From: Pedococcus cremeus
GTDB taxonomy: Bacteria; Actinomycetota; Actinomycetes; Actinomycetales; Dermatophilaceae
Direction of reading: 5' to 3'
Assembly (NCBI RefSeq): GCF_900111375.1
Contig: NZ_FOHB01000005.1
Coordinates: forward strand, 124,001 to 188,000
DNA length: 64,000 nt
Part shown: positions 50,874 to 58,720 of the stretch, one piece after another
How the letters are laid out: every line of letters starts with the position of its first letter
Numbering within the stretch: position 1 is the stretch's first letter
Notes under the pieces: model-generated
Told to the model about the DNA's origin: nothing
What the model saw: only the letters and a program-made list of their open reading frames with translations
Databases searched by the model: none
Translations under genes and position numbers: made by a program

Positions 50874-50901
50874 GTGAACAATTCACGGATCTGTCGATCC
50901 G
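50874..50901. promoter_or_regulatory. nagZ promoter inverted repeats (candidate MurR operator)
   Basis: Two adjacent inverted repeats lie 18-45 bases upstream of nagZ: GTGAA-CAA-TTCAC (50874-50886) and CGGATC-TGTC-GATCCG (50886-50901). A TTGCAA element lies just upstream on the minus strand. Binding by MurR is inferred from position. Confidence 0.45.
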
Positions 50902-51005
50902 CTTGCAACTTAGACACAGCGCAGGGGCGCGGACAATGCCCTGCCGGTTCAGGGTTTGGTCAAGAAACGACCCGGCCCACCGGCCAGGAACGGGTCAGGA
51001 ACGGT

Positions 51006-51269
51006 TCAGGCGGTCCAGCCGAGCCAGGCGTCGCCGGCGCTGAGGACGACCCACCACCAGCCGAAGGCGACGAACGGCAGGGCCGGCACCCAGTAGGGCC
51101 GGGTGCGCCGCCAGCGCCAGCCGACCCAGACGAACAGCGCCCAGCAGACCAGCAGCGCGACCACGGCCCAGCCGGGCGCCACCAGGCCTGAGGCGGCGTA
51201 GAACGGCAGGACCGCGACCATCGCCGCCAGGCCCACCCAGGGCAGCACCACGCGCCAGTCAGGTCCCAT
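51006..51269 (-). CDS. Small three-helix membrane protein
   Basis: An 87-residue protein with three hydrophobic segments (about 7-24, 31-50 and 58-78), each rich in Trp, and the motif WVGWRWRRTRPYWVPALP between the second and third. I recognise no family. The ATG at 51269 is the first in frame with plausible composition; the longer frame upstream runs through low-complexity sequence. It is divergent from prpE and lies between it and the nagZ promoter. Confidence 0.6.
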   Translation of the reverse strand: MGPDWRVVLPWVGLAAMVAVLPFYAASGLVAPGWAVVALLVCWALFVWVGWRWRRTRPYWVPALPFVAFGWWWVVLSAGDAWLGWTA

Positions 51270-51315
51270 GCGGCAGATCGTGGCACACGGCCGCGCAACC
51301 GGAACGCTCCCGCAC

Positions 51316-51375
51316 CGACCGCCCGGCGACCGACCGCCCGGCGACCGAGCGCCCGGCGACCGAGCGCTACGCGGA
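51316..51375 (+). repeat. 15-base tandem repeat upstream of prpE
   Basis: The unit CGACCGCCCGGCGAC occurs twice exactly, once with one change, and once degenerate. The following bases to about 51420 echo it more loosely. It lies in the gap between the small membrane protein and prpE. Confidence 0.75.
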
Positions 51376-51486
51376 CCGCTGCCCGACCGACCGCCCATCG
51401 ACCGTTCGTCGACCGCTCGCGCGCACCGGTCGCATGGGACGTCCGACCCATGGCGCTGGCGCGGGCCTGCCGCGCAGGATGGGGCC

Positions 51487-53406
51487 ATGACCCAGCCCAG
51501 GACCGAGGGTCCCTACGCCGCTGCCTACGCCGAGAGCCTCAACGACCCCGACGCCTTCTGGGCTCGAGCGGCCGAGGCCATCGACTGGATCACCCCGCCG
51601 ACGCGGGTCCTCGACGACGACCGGCCGCCGTTCTACCGGTGGTTCACGGGCGCGACGCTCAACACCTGCCACAACGCGGTCGACCGCCACGTCGAGGCCG
51701 GCCAGGGTGACCGCGCCGCGGTCATCTACGACAGCCCGGTCACCGGGGCGAAGCGGACCCTGACCTACGCCGAGCTGCTCGACGAGGTCTCCCGGTTCGG
51801 CGGCGCGCTCGAGTCGCTCGGCGTCGAGAAGGGGGACCGGGTCCTCATCTACATGCCGATGGTGCCGGAGGCGGTCGTCGCGATGCTGGCCTGCGCGCGG
51901 ATCGGTGCGGTGCACTCGGTGGTGTTCGGTGGCTTCGCCCCGGGCGAGCTGTCGGTGCGTATCGAGGACGCCGAGCCCAAGGTCGTGGTCAGCGCCTCCT
52001 GCGGCATCGAGCCCAAGCGGGTGGTGGAGTACAAGCCCATGCTCGACGCCGCCCTCGACCGCAGCAGCCACAAGCCCGAGTCGGTCATCGTGCTCCAGCG
52101 CGAACAGGCGCGCGCCGCCGTCGGCGAGCGCGACACCGACTGGGAGGAGATGGAGTGGGCCGAGCTCATGACCGATGCCGAGCCGACCAGCTGCGTGGAG
52201 GTCGCGGCCACCGACCCGCTCTACATCCTCTACACCTCCGGGACGACCGGGCGCCCCAAGGGCATCGTGCGCGACAACGGCGGACACGCGGTGGCGCTGC
52301 GCTGGTCGATGGCGAACGTCTATGACGTCGGACCCGGCGACGTGTGGTTCACCGCCAGCGACGTCGGCTGGGTCGTCGGGCACTCCTACATCGTCTACGC
52401 GCCACTGCTCACCGGTGCCACCACCGTTCTCTACGAGGGGAAGCCCGTCGGCACCCCCGACGCCAGCGCCTTCTGGCGGGTGATCGCCGACTACGGCGTG
52501 AAGGCCATGTTCACCGCCCCCACGGCATACCGGGCCATCCGGCGGGAGGACCCGGATGGTGAGCTCATGAGGGCCCACGACCTCTCCTCGCTGCGCACCG
52601 TCTTCCTGGCGGGCGAGCGCCTCGACCCCGACACCTACGAGTGGGCCACCAAGGTGCTCGGCGTGCCCGTCATCGACAACTGGTGGCAGACCGAGACCGG
52701 CTGGCCCATCGCCGCGAACCTCCGTGGGCTGGAACCGATGCCGGTCAAGGCCGGGTCACCGTCGGTGCCCGTGCCGGGGTATGCCGTGGAGGTCCTCGAC
52801 GAGCACGGCTCGCCGGTGCCGGCGGGCACCGAGGGCGCCATCTGCATCAAGCTGCCGATGCCGCCGGGCACCCTGCCGACGCTGTGGCAGGACGACGAGC
52901 GCTACGTCGCCGGCTACCTCAGCGCCTTCGAGGGCTACTACCTCACCGGTGACGGCGGAATGGTCGACGAGGACGGTTACCTGTTCGTGATGGGCCGCAC
53001 GGACGACGTGCTCAACGTCGCGGGCCACCGCCTGTCGACCGGCTCGATGGAGGCCGCGCTGGCCGGCCACGAGGCGGTTGCCGAGTGCGCGGTCATCGGC
53101 GTGCACGACGACTTCAAGGGCCAGCTGCCACGGGCGCTGGTGGTGCTCAAGGCCGGGGTCGACGCGGAGGGCGACGGCGACCGCATCCGCGCCGAGCTCG
53201 TCAAGCGGGTGCGCGACGAGGTCGGCCCGGTCGCGGCACTGCACCAGGTCGACATCGTGGCCGCGCTGCCGAAGACGCGGTCGGGGAAGATCCTGCGCAA
53301 GACGATGCGCGAGATCGCCGACGGCAAGCAGGCCACGGTGCCCGGCACCATCGAGGACGCCTCGGTGCTCGACACGCTGCGACCGGTGCTGCGCCCCCAG
53401 CCCTGA
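51487..53406 (+). CDS. prpE: Propionyl-CoA synthetase, PrpE type
   Basis: A 639-residue AMP-forming short-chain acyl-CoA synthetase. The P-loop YTSGTTGRPKGIVRDNGGHA near 253-272 has the V-R-D-N-G-G-H extension that separates PrpE from acetyl-CoA synthetase; WWQTETGWPIAANL near 399-412 and KTRSGKILRKTMR near 599 complete the motifs. It activates propionate, with some acetate activity known in the family. CAGGAT (51475-51480) ends six bases before the ATG, so the message is probably leaderless. A tandem repeat lies further upstream. Confidence 0.92.
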   Translation: MTQPRTEGPYAAAYAESLNDPDAFWARAAEAIDWITPPTRVLDDDRPPFYRWFTGATLNTCHNAVDRHVEAGQGDRAAVIYDSPVTGAKRTLTYAELLDEVSRFGGALESLGVEKGDRVLIYMPMVPEAVVAMLACARIGAVHSVVFGGFAPGELSVRIEDAEPKVVVSASCGIEPKRVVEYKPMLDAALDRSSHKPESVIVLQREQARAAVGERDTDWEEMEWAELMTDAEPTSCVEVAATDPLYILYTSGTTGRPKGIVRDNGGHAVALRWSMANVYDVGPGDVWFTASDVGWVVGHSYIVYAPLLTGATTVLYEGKPVGTPDASAFWRVIADYGVKAMFTAPTAYRAIRREDPDGELMRAHDLSSLRTVFLAGERLDPDTYEWATKVLGVPVIDNWWQTETGWPIAANLRGLEPMPVKAGSPSVPVPGYAVEVLDEHGSPVPAGTEGAICIKLPMPPGTLPTLWQDDERYVAGYLSAFEGYYLTGDGGMVDEDGYLFVMGRTDDVLNVAGHRLSTGSMEAALAGHEAVAECAVIGVHDDFKGQLPRALVVLKAGVDAEGDGDRIRAELVKRVRDEVGPVAALHQVDIVAALPKTRSGKILRKTMREIADGKQATVPGTIEDASVLDTLRPVLRPQP

Positions 53407-53438
53407 CAACCGAGGCCTCAGCCATGGGCGGCCAGGTC

Positions 53439-53840
53439 TCAGGCCTGAGCCGGCCCGTCCATGTGCATGACCTCCCAGACGTGGCCGTCGAGGTCCTGGA
53501 AGCTGCCGCCGTACATCGGCCCGTCGGAGAACGTGTCCTTCCACGGCTTGCCGCCCGCCTCGACGGCCTTGCGCACGAGGTCGTCGACCTCCTGACGGCT
53601 GTCGGCGCTGAGGCAGTTCAGCACCTCGGTCGCCCGCGTCGCGTCGACCACGTCGCCGTTGAGGAACGTCTTGAAGAACGGCTCGCGGAGCAGCATCACG
53701 AAGATGTTGTCGGCGAGGGCGACGCAGGCCGCCTTGTCGTCGGAGAACTGGTCGTTGATGGCGAACCCGAGGGCCTGGAAGAAGCCGCGCGACGCGGCGA
53801 GGTCCTTCACGGGCAGGTTGACGAAGATCATGCGCGACAC
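53439..53840 (-). CDS. VOC-family (glyoxalase-like) protein
   Basis: A 133-residue protein with the paired beta-alpha-beta-beta-beta units of the vicinal oxygen chelate fold: MIFVNLPVKDLAASRGFFQALGF at the start and GGSFQDLDGHVWEVMHMD at the end, where the usual metal-binding Glu sits. Close relatives are annotated as glyoxalase or bleomycin-resistance-like proteins; the substrate is unknown. GTG at 53840 is chosen because GGAGG lies five bases upstream; ATG at 53831 is the alternative. It converges on prpE and is divergent from the sigma-factor gene. Confidence 0.85.
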   Translation of the reverse strand: MSRMIFVNLPVKDLAASRGFFQALGFAINDQFSDDKAACVALADNIFVMLLREPFFKTFLNGDVVDATRATEVLNCLSADSRQEVDDLVRKAVEAGGKPWKDTFSDGPMYGGSFQDLDGHVWEVMHMDGPAQA

Positions 53841-54021
53841 GGGGGCCTCCTGGGCTCGGGCGGCAGGTCGGCCGCCGCTGGTGGGTATGCCGTGTCGACC
53901 GGTGACCTGACCGGAACTCATCGGGCCGCCCGTCCTGCCTCGGCCGTTCGGATGGTTTGGCCCTTTGTGGTGATTCGGCTGCTCGCGATGATTCCCGGGT
54001 CGGCGAGCCGTCAGTACAGTC

Positions 54022-55029
54022 ATGACCGTGACCCAGACGCAGGCGGACGAGGACTTCCTGGCCCAGGCCGAGGGCTTCAGGCGCGAGCTGTACGCGCACT
54101 GCTACCGGATGATGGGGTCGGCGCACGACGCCGAGGACCTGGTGCAGGAGACCTACCTCCGCGCCTGGCGGGCCTACCACGGGTTCGAGGGCCGCTCGTC
54201 GATGCGCACCTGGCTGCACCGCATCGCCACGAACGCGTGCCTGTCGGCGCTGGAGGGCCGCAGCCGTCGCCCGCTCCCCACCGGGCTCGGCGCCCCTTCC
54301 CTGGCGGGCGACGCGCCGCTGGTCGAGCAGGCCGAGGTGCCGTGGCTCGAGCCGGTGCCCACCTCGCTGGTCACGGACCCGCACGACCCGGCCAGCATCG
54401 TCGACGACCGAGCCGGTGTGCGGCTGGCCCTGATCGCCGCCCTGCAGCACCTGCCCCCCCGCCAACGGGCCGTGCTGATCCTGCGCGAGGTCCTGCGCTG
54501 GTCGGCCGCCGAGACCGCCGAGGCCCTCGAGACCACGACGGCGTCGGTCAACAGCGCCCTGCAGCGCGCCCGGGCGACCCTCGACGCCGCCGGGTTGACC
54601 GAGGCCGACGTCGTCGAGCCCACCGACCCGGCCCAGCGCGAACTCCTCGACCGCTACGCCCGCGCCATGGAGCTCAAGGACATCGCCGCCATCGTGAGCC
54701 TGTGCGCCCAGGAGGCGATCTGGGAGATGCCGCCGTTCGTCGGCTGGTACCAGGGCGCGGAAACCATCGGCCTGCTCGTCGACGTCAACTGCCCCGCCGG
54801 CCCGGGCGAGCTGCGCATGGTGCCGACCGACGCCAACGGGCAGCCGGCGTTCGGCATGTACTACCTCACCGACGACGGCACCTACCGGCCGTTCCAGCTG
54901 CACGTGCTCGAGCTGCGCGGTGGCGAGGTCGCCCACGTCTCGGCGTTCTTCGACCACTCGCTGTTCCCGCTCTTCGGCCTGCCGGACTTCCTCGACGCCG
55001 AGACCCCGCTGTACGCGGCCGCGTCATGA
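54022..55029 (+). CDS. ECF sigma factor with SnoaL-like C-terminal domain (SigX5/SigG type)
   Basis: A 335-residue sigma factor. Region 2 is ELYAHCYRMMGSAHDAEDLVQETYLRAWR with LHRIATNACL; region 4 is LPPRQRAVLILREVLRWSAAETAEALETTTASVNSALQRAR. After residue 210 follows a SnoaL-like domain (LLDRYARAMELKDIAAIVSLCAQEAIWEMPP) that modulates activity in this group and replaces an anti-sigma factor. The pattern matches the TIGR02960 family. It is co-translated with the downstream gene (ATGA overlap), which in turn overlaps the AEC transporter, so the three form one operon. Confidence 0.9.
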   Translation: MTVTQTQADEDFLAQAEGFRRELYAHCYRMMGSAHDAEDLVQETYLRAWRAYHGFEGRSSMRTWLHRIATNACLSALEGRSRRPLPTGLGAPSLAGDAPLVEQAEVPWLEPVPTSLVTDPHDPASIVDDRAGVRLALIAALQHLPPRQRAVLILREVLRWSAAETAEALETTTASVNSALQRARATLDAAGLTEADVVEPTDPAQRELLDRYARAMELKDIAAIVSLCAQEAIWEMPPFVGWYQGAETIGLLVDVNCPAGPGELRMVPTDANGQPAFGMYYLTDDGTYRPFQLHVLELRGGEVAHVSAFFDHSLFPLFGLPDFLDAETPLYAAAS

Positions 55030-55628
55030 CCCTGCAGCCGGGAGCCACGCCCGTGGTTGCCGGCACGGAGCTGCTGGAGCGGGCCCTCGGCTTCACGCGC
55101 GGCGCGCTCAGCCTGGTGCGCCCCGACCGGATGGACGCCCCGACGCCCTGCGCCGCGTGGCGGCTGCGAGACCTGCTCGAGCACATGGACGACTCGCTGG
55201 CGGCCCTGCACGACGCCGCCGCCGAGGGGTGGGTTGCCCTCGAGCCCTGCCCGCGGCGCGAGTCCGACGACGAGCCGGCAGTCGTCACGTCCCTGCGTCA
55301 CCACGGCTGCATCCTGCTCGGCGCGTGGAGCCGTCTGCACCACGACCAGCCCGTCGTGGTGGGTGGTCGGCCGCTGCCGGCGAGCACCGTCGCGCTCGTG
55401 GGAGCCCTCGAGGTCGCGGTGCACGGCTGGGACGTCGCCCGCGCCTGCGGCGACCCCCGGCCCCTGCCCGACGAGTTGGCGCACGACCTGCTCGGCCATG
55501 CCCAGCTGCTCGTCACCGACGACGACCGAGGTGTGCGCTTCGGTCCCCCGCTTCCGGTGGAGTTCGACCGTCCACCCAGTGACCGGCTGCTCGCCCTCAC
55601 CGGCCGGTCGCCAGACTGGGGTCCGTGA
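55026..55628 (+). CDS. Mycothiol-dependent isomerase-like protein (TIGR03086-type)
   Basis: A 200-residue helical protein of the MDMPI/DinB superfamily: DRMDAPTPCAAWRLRDLLEHMDDSLAAL near the N-terminus gives the first metal-ligand His, and VALVGALEVAVHGWDVARACG near 123-143 gives the second. Relatives use mycothiol as cofactor or as S-transfer partner. Reaction unknown. Its ATG overlaps the sigma-factor stop and its stop overlaps the transporter start, so it is firmly part of this operon and may be a target or partner of the sigma factor. Confidence 0.82.
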   Translation: MTLQPGATPVVAGTELLERALGFTRGALSLVRPDRMDAPTPCAAWRLRDLLEHMDDSLAALHDAAAEGWVALEPCPRRESDDEPAVVTSLRHHGCILLGAWSRLHHDQPVVVGGRPLPASTVALVGALEVAVHGWDVARACGDPRPLPDELAHDLLGHAQLLVTDDDRGVRFGPPLPVEFDRPPSDRLLALTGRSPDWGP

Positions 55629-56548
55629 CCGGGGTCTTCGAGGGGTTCGCGACCATCGGCGCCGTCATCGCGCTGGGCGCGCTGCTGGCCCACCTCAAGG
55701 TCGTCGACCTCACCGCGCAGGTGCTGCTGTCGCGGCTCGCGTTCTTCGTCGCCAGCCCGGCCCTGATGGTGGTGACGCTGGGCGCCGCCGACGTCTCGGC
55801 GGTGCTCTCGCGCAACCTCGTCGCGTCAGTCGCCGCCGTGCTCGTCGCCGGAGGGACGTATGCCGCGCTCGCCCGGTTCGTGTGGCGACGGCCCTTGGGG
55901 CACAGCACGATCGGCACCCTGTCGGCGAGCTACGTCAACGCCGGCAACCTGGGCATCCCGATCGCCGCCTACGTGCTGGGCAACGCGGCATACGTCGCCC
56001 CCACGCTGCTCCTGCAGCTCCTGGTCCTGCAGCCGGTGGCGCTGGCCGTGCTCGACGCCGACGCCCGCGGCGGACGGCCGCCGTTGCGCACCATGCTGGC
56101 CCGGCCGTTCACCAACCCGCTGACCGTCGGGTCGCTGGTGGGAGTCGGGCTGGCGCTCACGGGGTGGACGCTGCCCCGCGCGGTGCAGGACCCGCTCGAG
56201 CTGGTCGCGCACATGGCGGTGCCGGCCATGCTCATCGCCTACGGCATCGCGCTGCGGCTCGGTCCCGGCCTGGGTGCGGGCGGGTCAGCCGTGGAGGTCG
56301 GCACCACGTCGGCCCTGAAGCTCGTGGCCCAGCCGCTCGCCGCCTTCGTGGTCGCCCGCTACCTCCTCGGGGTGGAGGGGCACGCGCTGCTGGCGATCGT
56401 GGTCACCTCGGCCCTGCCGACCGCGCAGAACATCTTCGTGCACGCGACCCGCTACGACCGCGGCACCGTGCTGGCCCGCGACACGATCCTCATCACCACC
56501 ATCGGGTCGGTGCCGGTGATCCTGCTGGTGGCCGCCCTCCTCGGCTGA
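55625..56548 (+). CDS. AEC-family transporter
   Basis: A 307-residue membrane protein with ten predicted segments arranged as two five-helix halves, as in the auxin efflux carrier family. Recognisable parts are SASYVNAGNLGIPIAAYVLGNAAYV near 100-124 and the mirrored VVTSALPTAQNIFVHATRY near 260-278, both with the helix-breaking Pro or Asn of the family. Bacterial members carry organic acids such as malate or malonate; the substrate here is unknown. GTG starts in a GTGA overlap with the preceding gene. A set of inverted repeats follows the stop. Confidence 0.88.
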   Translation: MTGVFEGFATIGAVIALGALLAHLKVVDLTAQVLLSRLAFFVASPALMVVTLGAADVSAVLSRNLVASVAAVLVAGGTYAALARFVWRRPLGHSTIGTLSASYVNAGNLGIPIAAYVLGNAAYVAPTLLLQLLVLQPVALAVLDADARGGRPPLRTMLARPFTNPLTVGSLVGVGLALTGWTLPRAVQDPLELVAHMAVPAMLIAYGIALRLGPGLGAGGSAVEVGTTSALKLVAQPLAAFVVARYLLGVEGHALLAIVVTSALPTAQNIFVHATRYDRGTVLARDTILITTIGSVPVILLVAALLG

Positions 56549-56559
56549 CGCCCGAAGCA

Positions 56560-56623
56560 AGGTTGGCCGAACCTTTCGGACACGGCCGAACCTTCGGCCA
56601 GAAAGGACAGGTTGGGCGAACCT
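56560..56623. terminator. Cluster of three inverted repeats between convergent genes
   Basis: AGGTT-GGCCG-AACCT (56560-56574), GGCCGAA-CC-TTCGGCC (56584-56599) and AGGTT-GGGCG-AACCT (56609-56623) lie in a 91-base gap between converging genes. They share the words GGCCGAACC and AGGTT. Termination is the simplest role, but the spaced, repeated arms also look like a binding-site array. Confidence 0.5.
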
Positions 56624-56639
56624 CTGCGCGGCGGCGGGG

Positions 56640-58268
56640 TCAGCGGCGGGTGCGGCGGGCAGTGCCGAAGATCGAGCGGGTGATCTCACGGCCGATGACG
56701 GTGCCGGCCGAGCGCATCATCGAGCGGAAGGCGCTCGACTGCACCACCTGCTCCACCACGCCCGGCTCCTCCTTGGGCTGGCGGCGGGAGGGCGCGGGAG
56801 CCGGGGCAGGGGCGGGTGCCGGGGCAGGGGCGGGTGCCGGGGCAGGGGCCGTCGGCGCCGGCTCCTGGGCGGGGGTCGGAGCCGCCTGCAACCGGGCCTG
56901 CAGCTTCTCGTAGGCCGACTCGCGGTCGGCGACCTCGGCGTACTTCTGCGCGAGGGCCGACCCGGAGATGGCGGCGGATACGGTCGCCGGGTCCGAGGGC
57001 GCCATGAGCGACTGCGGCGCGATCATCCGGGTCCAGGCCACCGGGGTGGGGGCACCCTTCTCGGAGAGCACGGTCACGACCGCCTCGCCGGTGCCGAGCG
57101 ACGTCAGCAGCGACGACAGGTCGTAGTCGGTGTGGGGGTAGGTCGACACCGCCGCCTTGAGCGCCTTGGCGTCATCGGGGGTGTAGGCCCGCAGCGCGTG
57201 CTGCACCCGGTTGCCGAGCTGGGCGAGCACGTCGCCGGGCACGTCCTTGGGGCTCTGCGTCACGAAGAAGACGCCGACGCCCTTGGACCGGATCAGCCGC
57301 ACGGTCTGCTCGATCGCGCGCTGGAACGCCTTGCTCGCGTCGTTGAAGAGCAGGTGGGCCTCGTCGAAGAAGAACACCAGCTTGGGCTTGTCGAGGTCGC
57401 CCACCTCGGGCAGGTCGTGGAAGAGGTCGGCGAGCAGCCACATGAGGAACGTCGAGAACAGCTGTGGCCGGTCCTGCACCGCCGGCAGCTCCAGGCAGGT
57501 CACCACGCCGCGGCCGTCGGGGGCGGTCCGCAGCAGGTCGGCGGTGTCGAACTCCGGCTCGCCGAAGAACACGTCGGCGCCCTGGTCGGAGAAGGTGATG
57601 AGCTCGCGCAGGATCACGCCGGCCGTCGCCGACGAGAGGCCGCCGAGCTCCTTCAGCTCGGCCTTGCCCTCGTCGGAGACCAGGTGGCTGATGACGGCGC
57701 GCAGGTCCTTCAGGTCGAGCAGCGCCAGACCGTTCTTGTCGGCGTAGTGGAACACCAGGCCGAGGCTGGACTCCTGGGTCTCGTTGAGGCCCAACACCTT
57801 CGCGAGCAGGGTCGGCCCGAACGACGTGATCGTCGCCCGCACCGGGATGCCGGTGCCCTGGCCGCCGAGGGAGAGGAACTCGGTGGGGTATGCCGTGGGC
57901 TGCCAGTCCTGCCCGACGTCCTGGGCGCGCGCGGCGAGCTTCTCGTTCGCCTTGCCTGCGGTCGCCATGCCGGAGAGGTCGCCCTTGATGTCCGCGAGGA
58001 AGACCGGGACGCCCTGGCCGGACAGCTGCTCGGCCATCAGCTGCAGGGTCTTGGTCTTGCCGGTGCCGGTCGCGCCGGCCACCAGGCCGTGGCGGTTCAG
58101 CGACGACAGCGGCAGGCGCACCGGGGCATCGGGGTGGGCCTGCCCGTCGACGACCGCGGCGCCGAGGTTCAGCGCGCCGCCCTCGACGGCGTACCCGGCC
58201 CGGATCGTCTCCAGCAGCGCGTCGGCGCCGGCGGTCTCTGCGGAGTGGTCGTTCCCCTGGTCCGTCAC
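56640..58268 (-). CDS. HerA-like ATPase, DUF853 family
   Basis: A 542-residue hexameric-type P-loop ATPase. Walker A is GATGTGKTKTLQLMAEQL near 68-85, DIKGDLSGMA follows near 94, Walker B is LVFFFDEAHLLF near 300, and VTQSPKDVPGDVLAQLGNRVQHAL near 355 is the sensor region of the HerA/DUF853 group. Relatives act on DNA ends or in defence and conjugation; the housekeeping role of the lone DUF853 protein is not known. An Ala-Pro repeat of about 20 residues near 470-490 comes from an 18-base DNA repeat. GTG is the start, with TAGAGT seven bases upstream. Confidence 0.88.
   Translation of the reverse strand: MTDQGNDHSAETAGADALLETIRAGYAVEGGALNLGAAVVDGQAHPDAPVRLPLSSLNRHGLVAGATGTGKTKTLQLMAEQLSGQGVPVFLADIKGDLSGMATAGKANEKLAARAQDVGQDWQPTAYPTEFLSLGGQGTGIPVRATITSFGPTLLAKVLGLNETQESSLGLVFHYADKNGLALLDLKDLRAVISHLVSDEGKAELKELGGLSSATAGVILRELITFSDQGADVFFGEPEFDTADLLRTAPDGRGVVTCLELPAVQDRPQLFSTFLMWLLADLFHDLPEVGDLDKPKLVFFFDEAHLLFNDASKAFQRAIEQTVRLIRSKGVGVFFVTQSPKDVPGDVLAQLGNRVQHALRAYTPDDAKALKAAVSTYPHTDYDLSSLLTSLGTGEAVVTVLSEKGAPTPVAWTRMIAPQSLMAPSDPATVSAAISGSALAQKYAEVADRESAYEKLQARLQAAPTPAQEPAPTAPAPAPAPAPAPAPAPAPAPSRRQPKEEPGVVEQVVQSSAFRSMMRSAGTVIGREITRSIFGTARRTRR
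56800..56850 (-). repeat. 18-base coding minisatellite in the DUF853 gene
   Basis: The plus-strand unit GCCGGGGCAGGGGCGGGT occurs twice fully and once in part (56800-56817, 56818-56835, 56836-56850). It encodes the (Ala-Pro)n linker. Since 18 is a multiple of three, copy-number change would keep the frame. Confidence 0.8.
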
Positions 58269-58382
58269 GCTCGGCACTCTAGTGCCGGCCCCGGGCGCCC
58301 GCGCCCGGTCGCGCCGGTCGATGGGAGCCGCCTCGGCGGAGCCGCGAAGGCGAGGCCGCGGCATACCGCCTATCGTGTCGGC

Positions 58383-58679
58383 GTGATCTTCAAGGCTGTC
58401 GGCGACTCGCGCCCGTACCCCGACCACGGCAAGGACTCCGTGCGGGACTGGGCTGACGTGCCCCCGCGCATGGTCCGCCTCGAGGAGCTCATCACGACGA
58501 AGCGGACCCTCGACCTCGGCCAGCTGCTGGCGGAGGACTCGACCTTCTACGGCGACCTGTTCGCCCACGTCGTCGAGTGGCAGGGCAACCTCTACCTCGA
58601 GGACGGGCTGCACCGCGCGTTGCGAGCGGCGCTGCAGCAGCGACCTACGCTGCACGCGCGCGTTCTCGTGCTTGACTAG
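58383..58679 (+). CDS. Conserved actinobacterial protein with DGLHR motif
   Basis: A 98-residue soluble protein starting VIFKAVGDSRPYPDHG. It has a basic ETTK-like middle (LEELITTKRTLDLGQLLAEDSTFYGDLF) and the C-terminal string LYLEDGLHRALRAAL. The D-G-x-H-R string resembles the G-H-x-R box of ParB-like nuclease folds, but the protein is short and I would not assign activity. I recall similar proteins beside LytR_C genes in many actinobacteria. TATCGT (58371-58376) ends six bases before the GTG, so it is probably leaderless. The LytR_C gene follows after 41 bases. Confidence 0.78.
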   Translation: MIFKAVGDSRPYPDHGKDSVRDWADVPPRMVRLEELITTKRTLDLGQLLAEDSTFYGDLFAHVVEWQGNLYLEDGLHRALRAALQQRPTLHARVLVLD

Positions 58680-58720
58680 GCGCTGACCGCGCCGAGGGGT
58701 GCGCCACAAGGAGGTGGCGG

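Noticed and set aside
53085-55025. Long plus-strand frame leading into the 55026 gene
   Set aside because: It crosses prpE, the VOC gene and the sigma-factor gene in a non-coding frame; the ATGA overlap at 55026 gives the real start.
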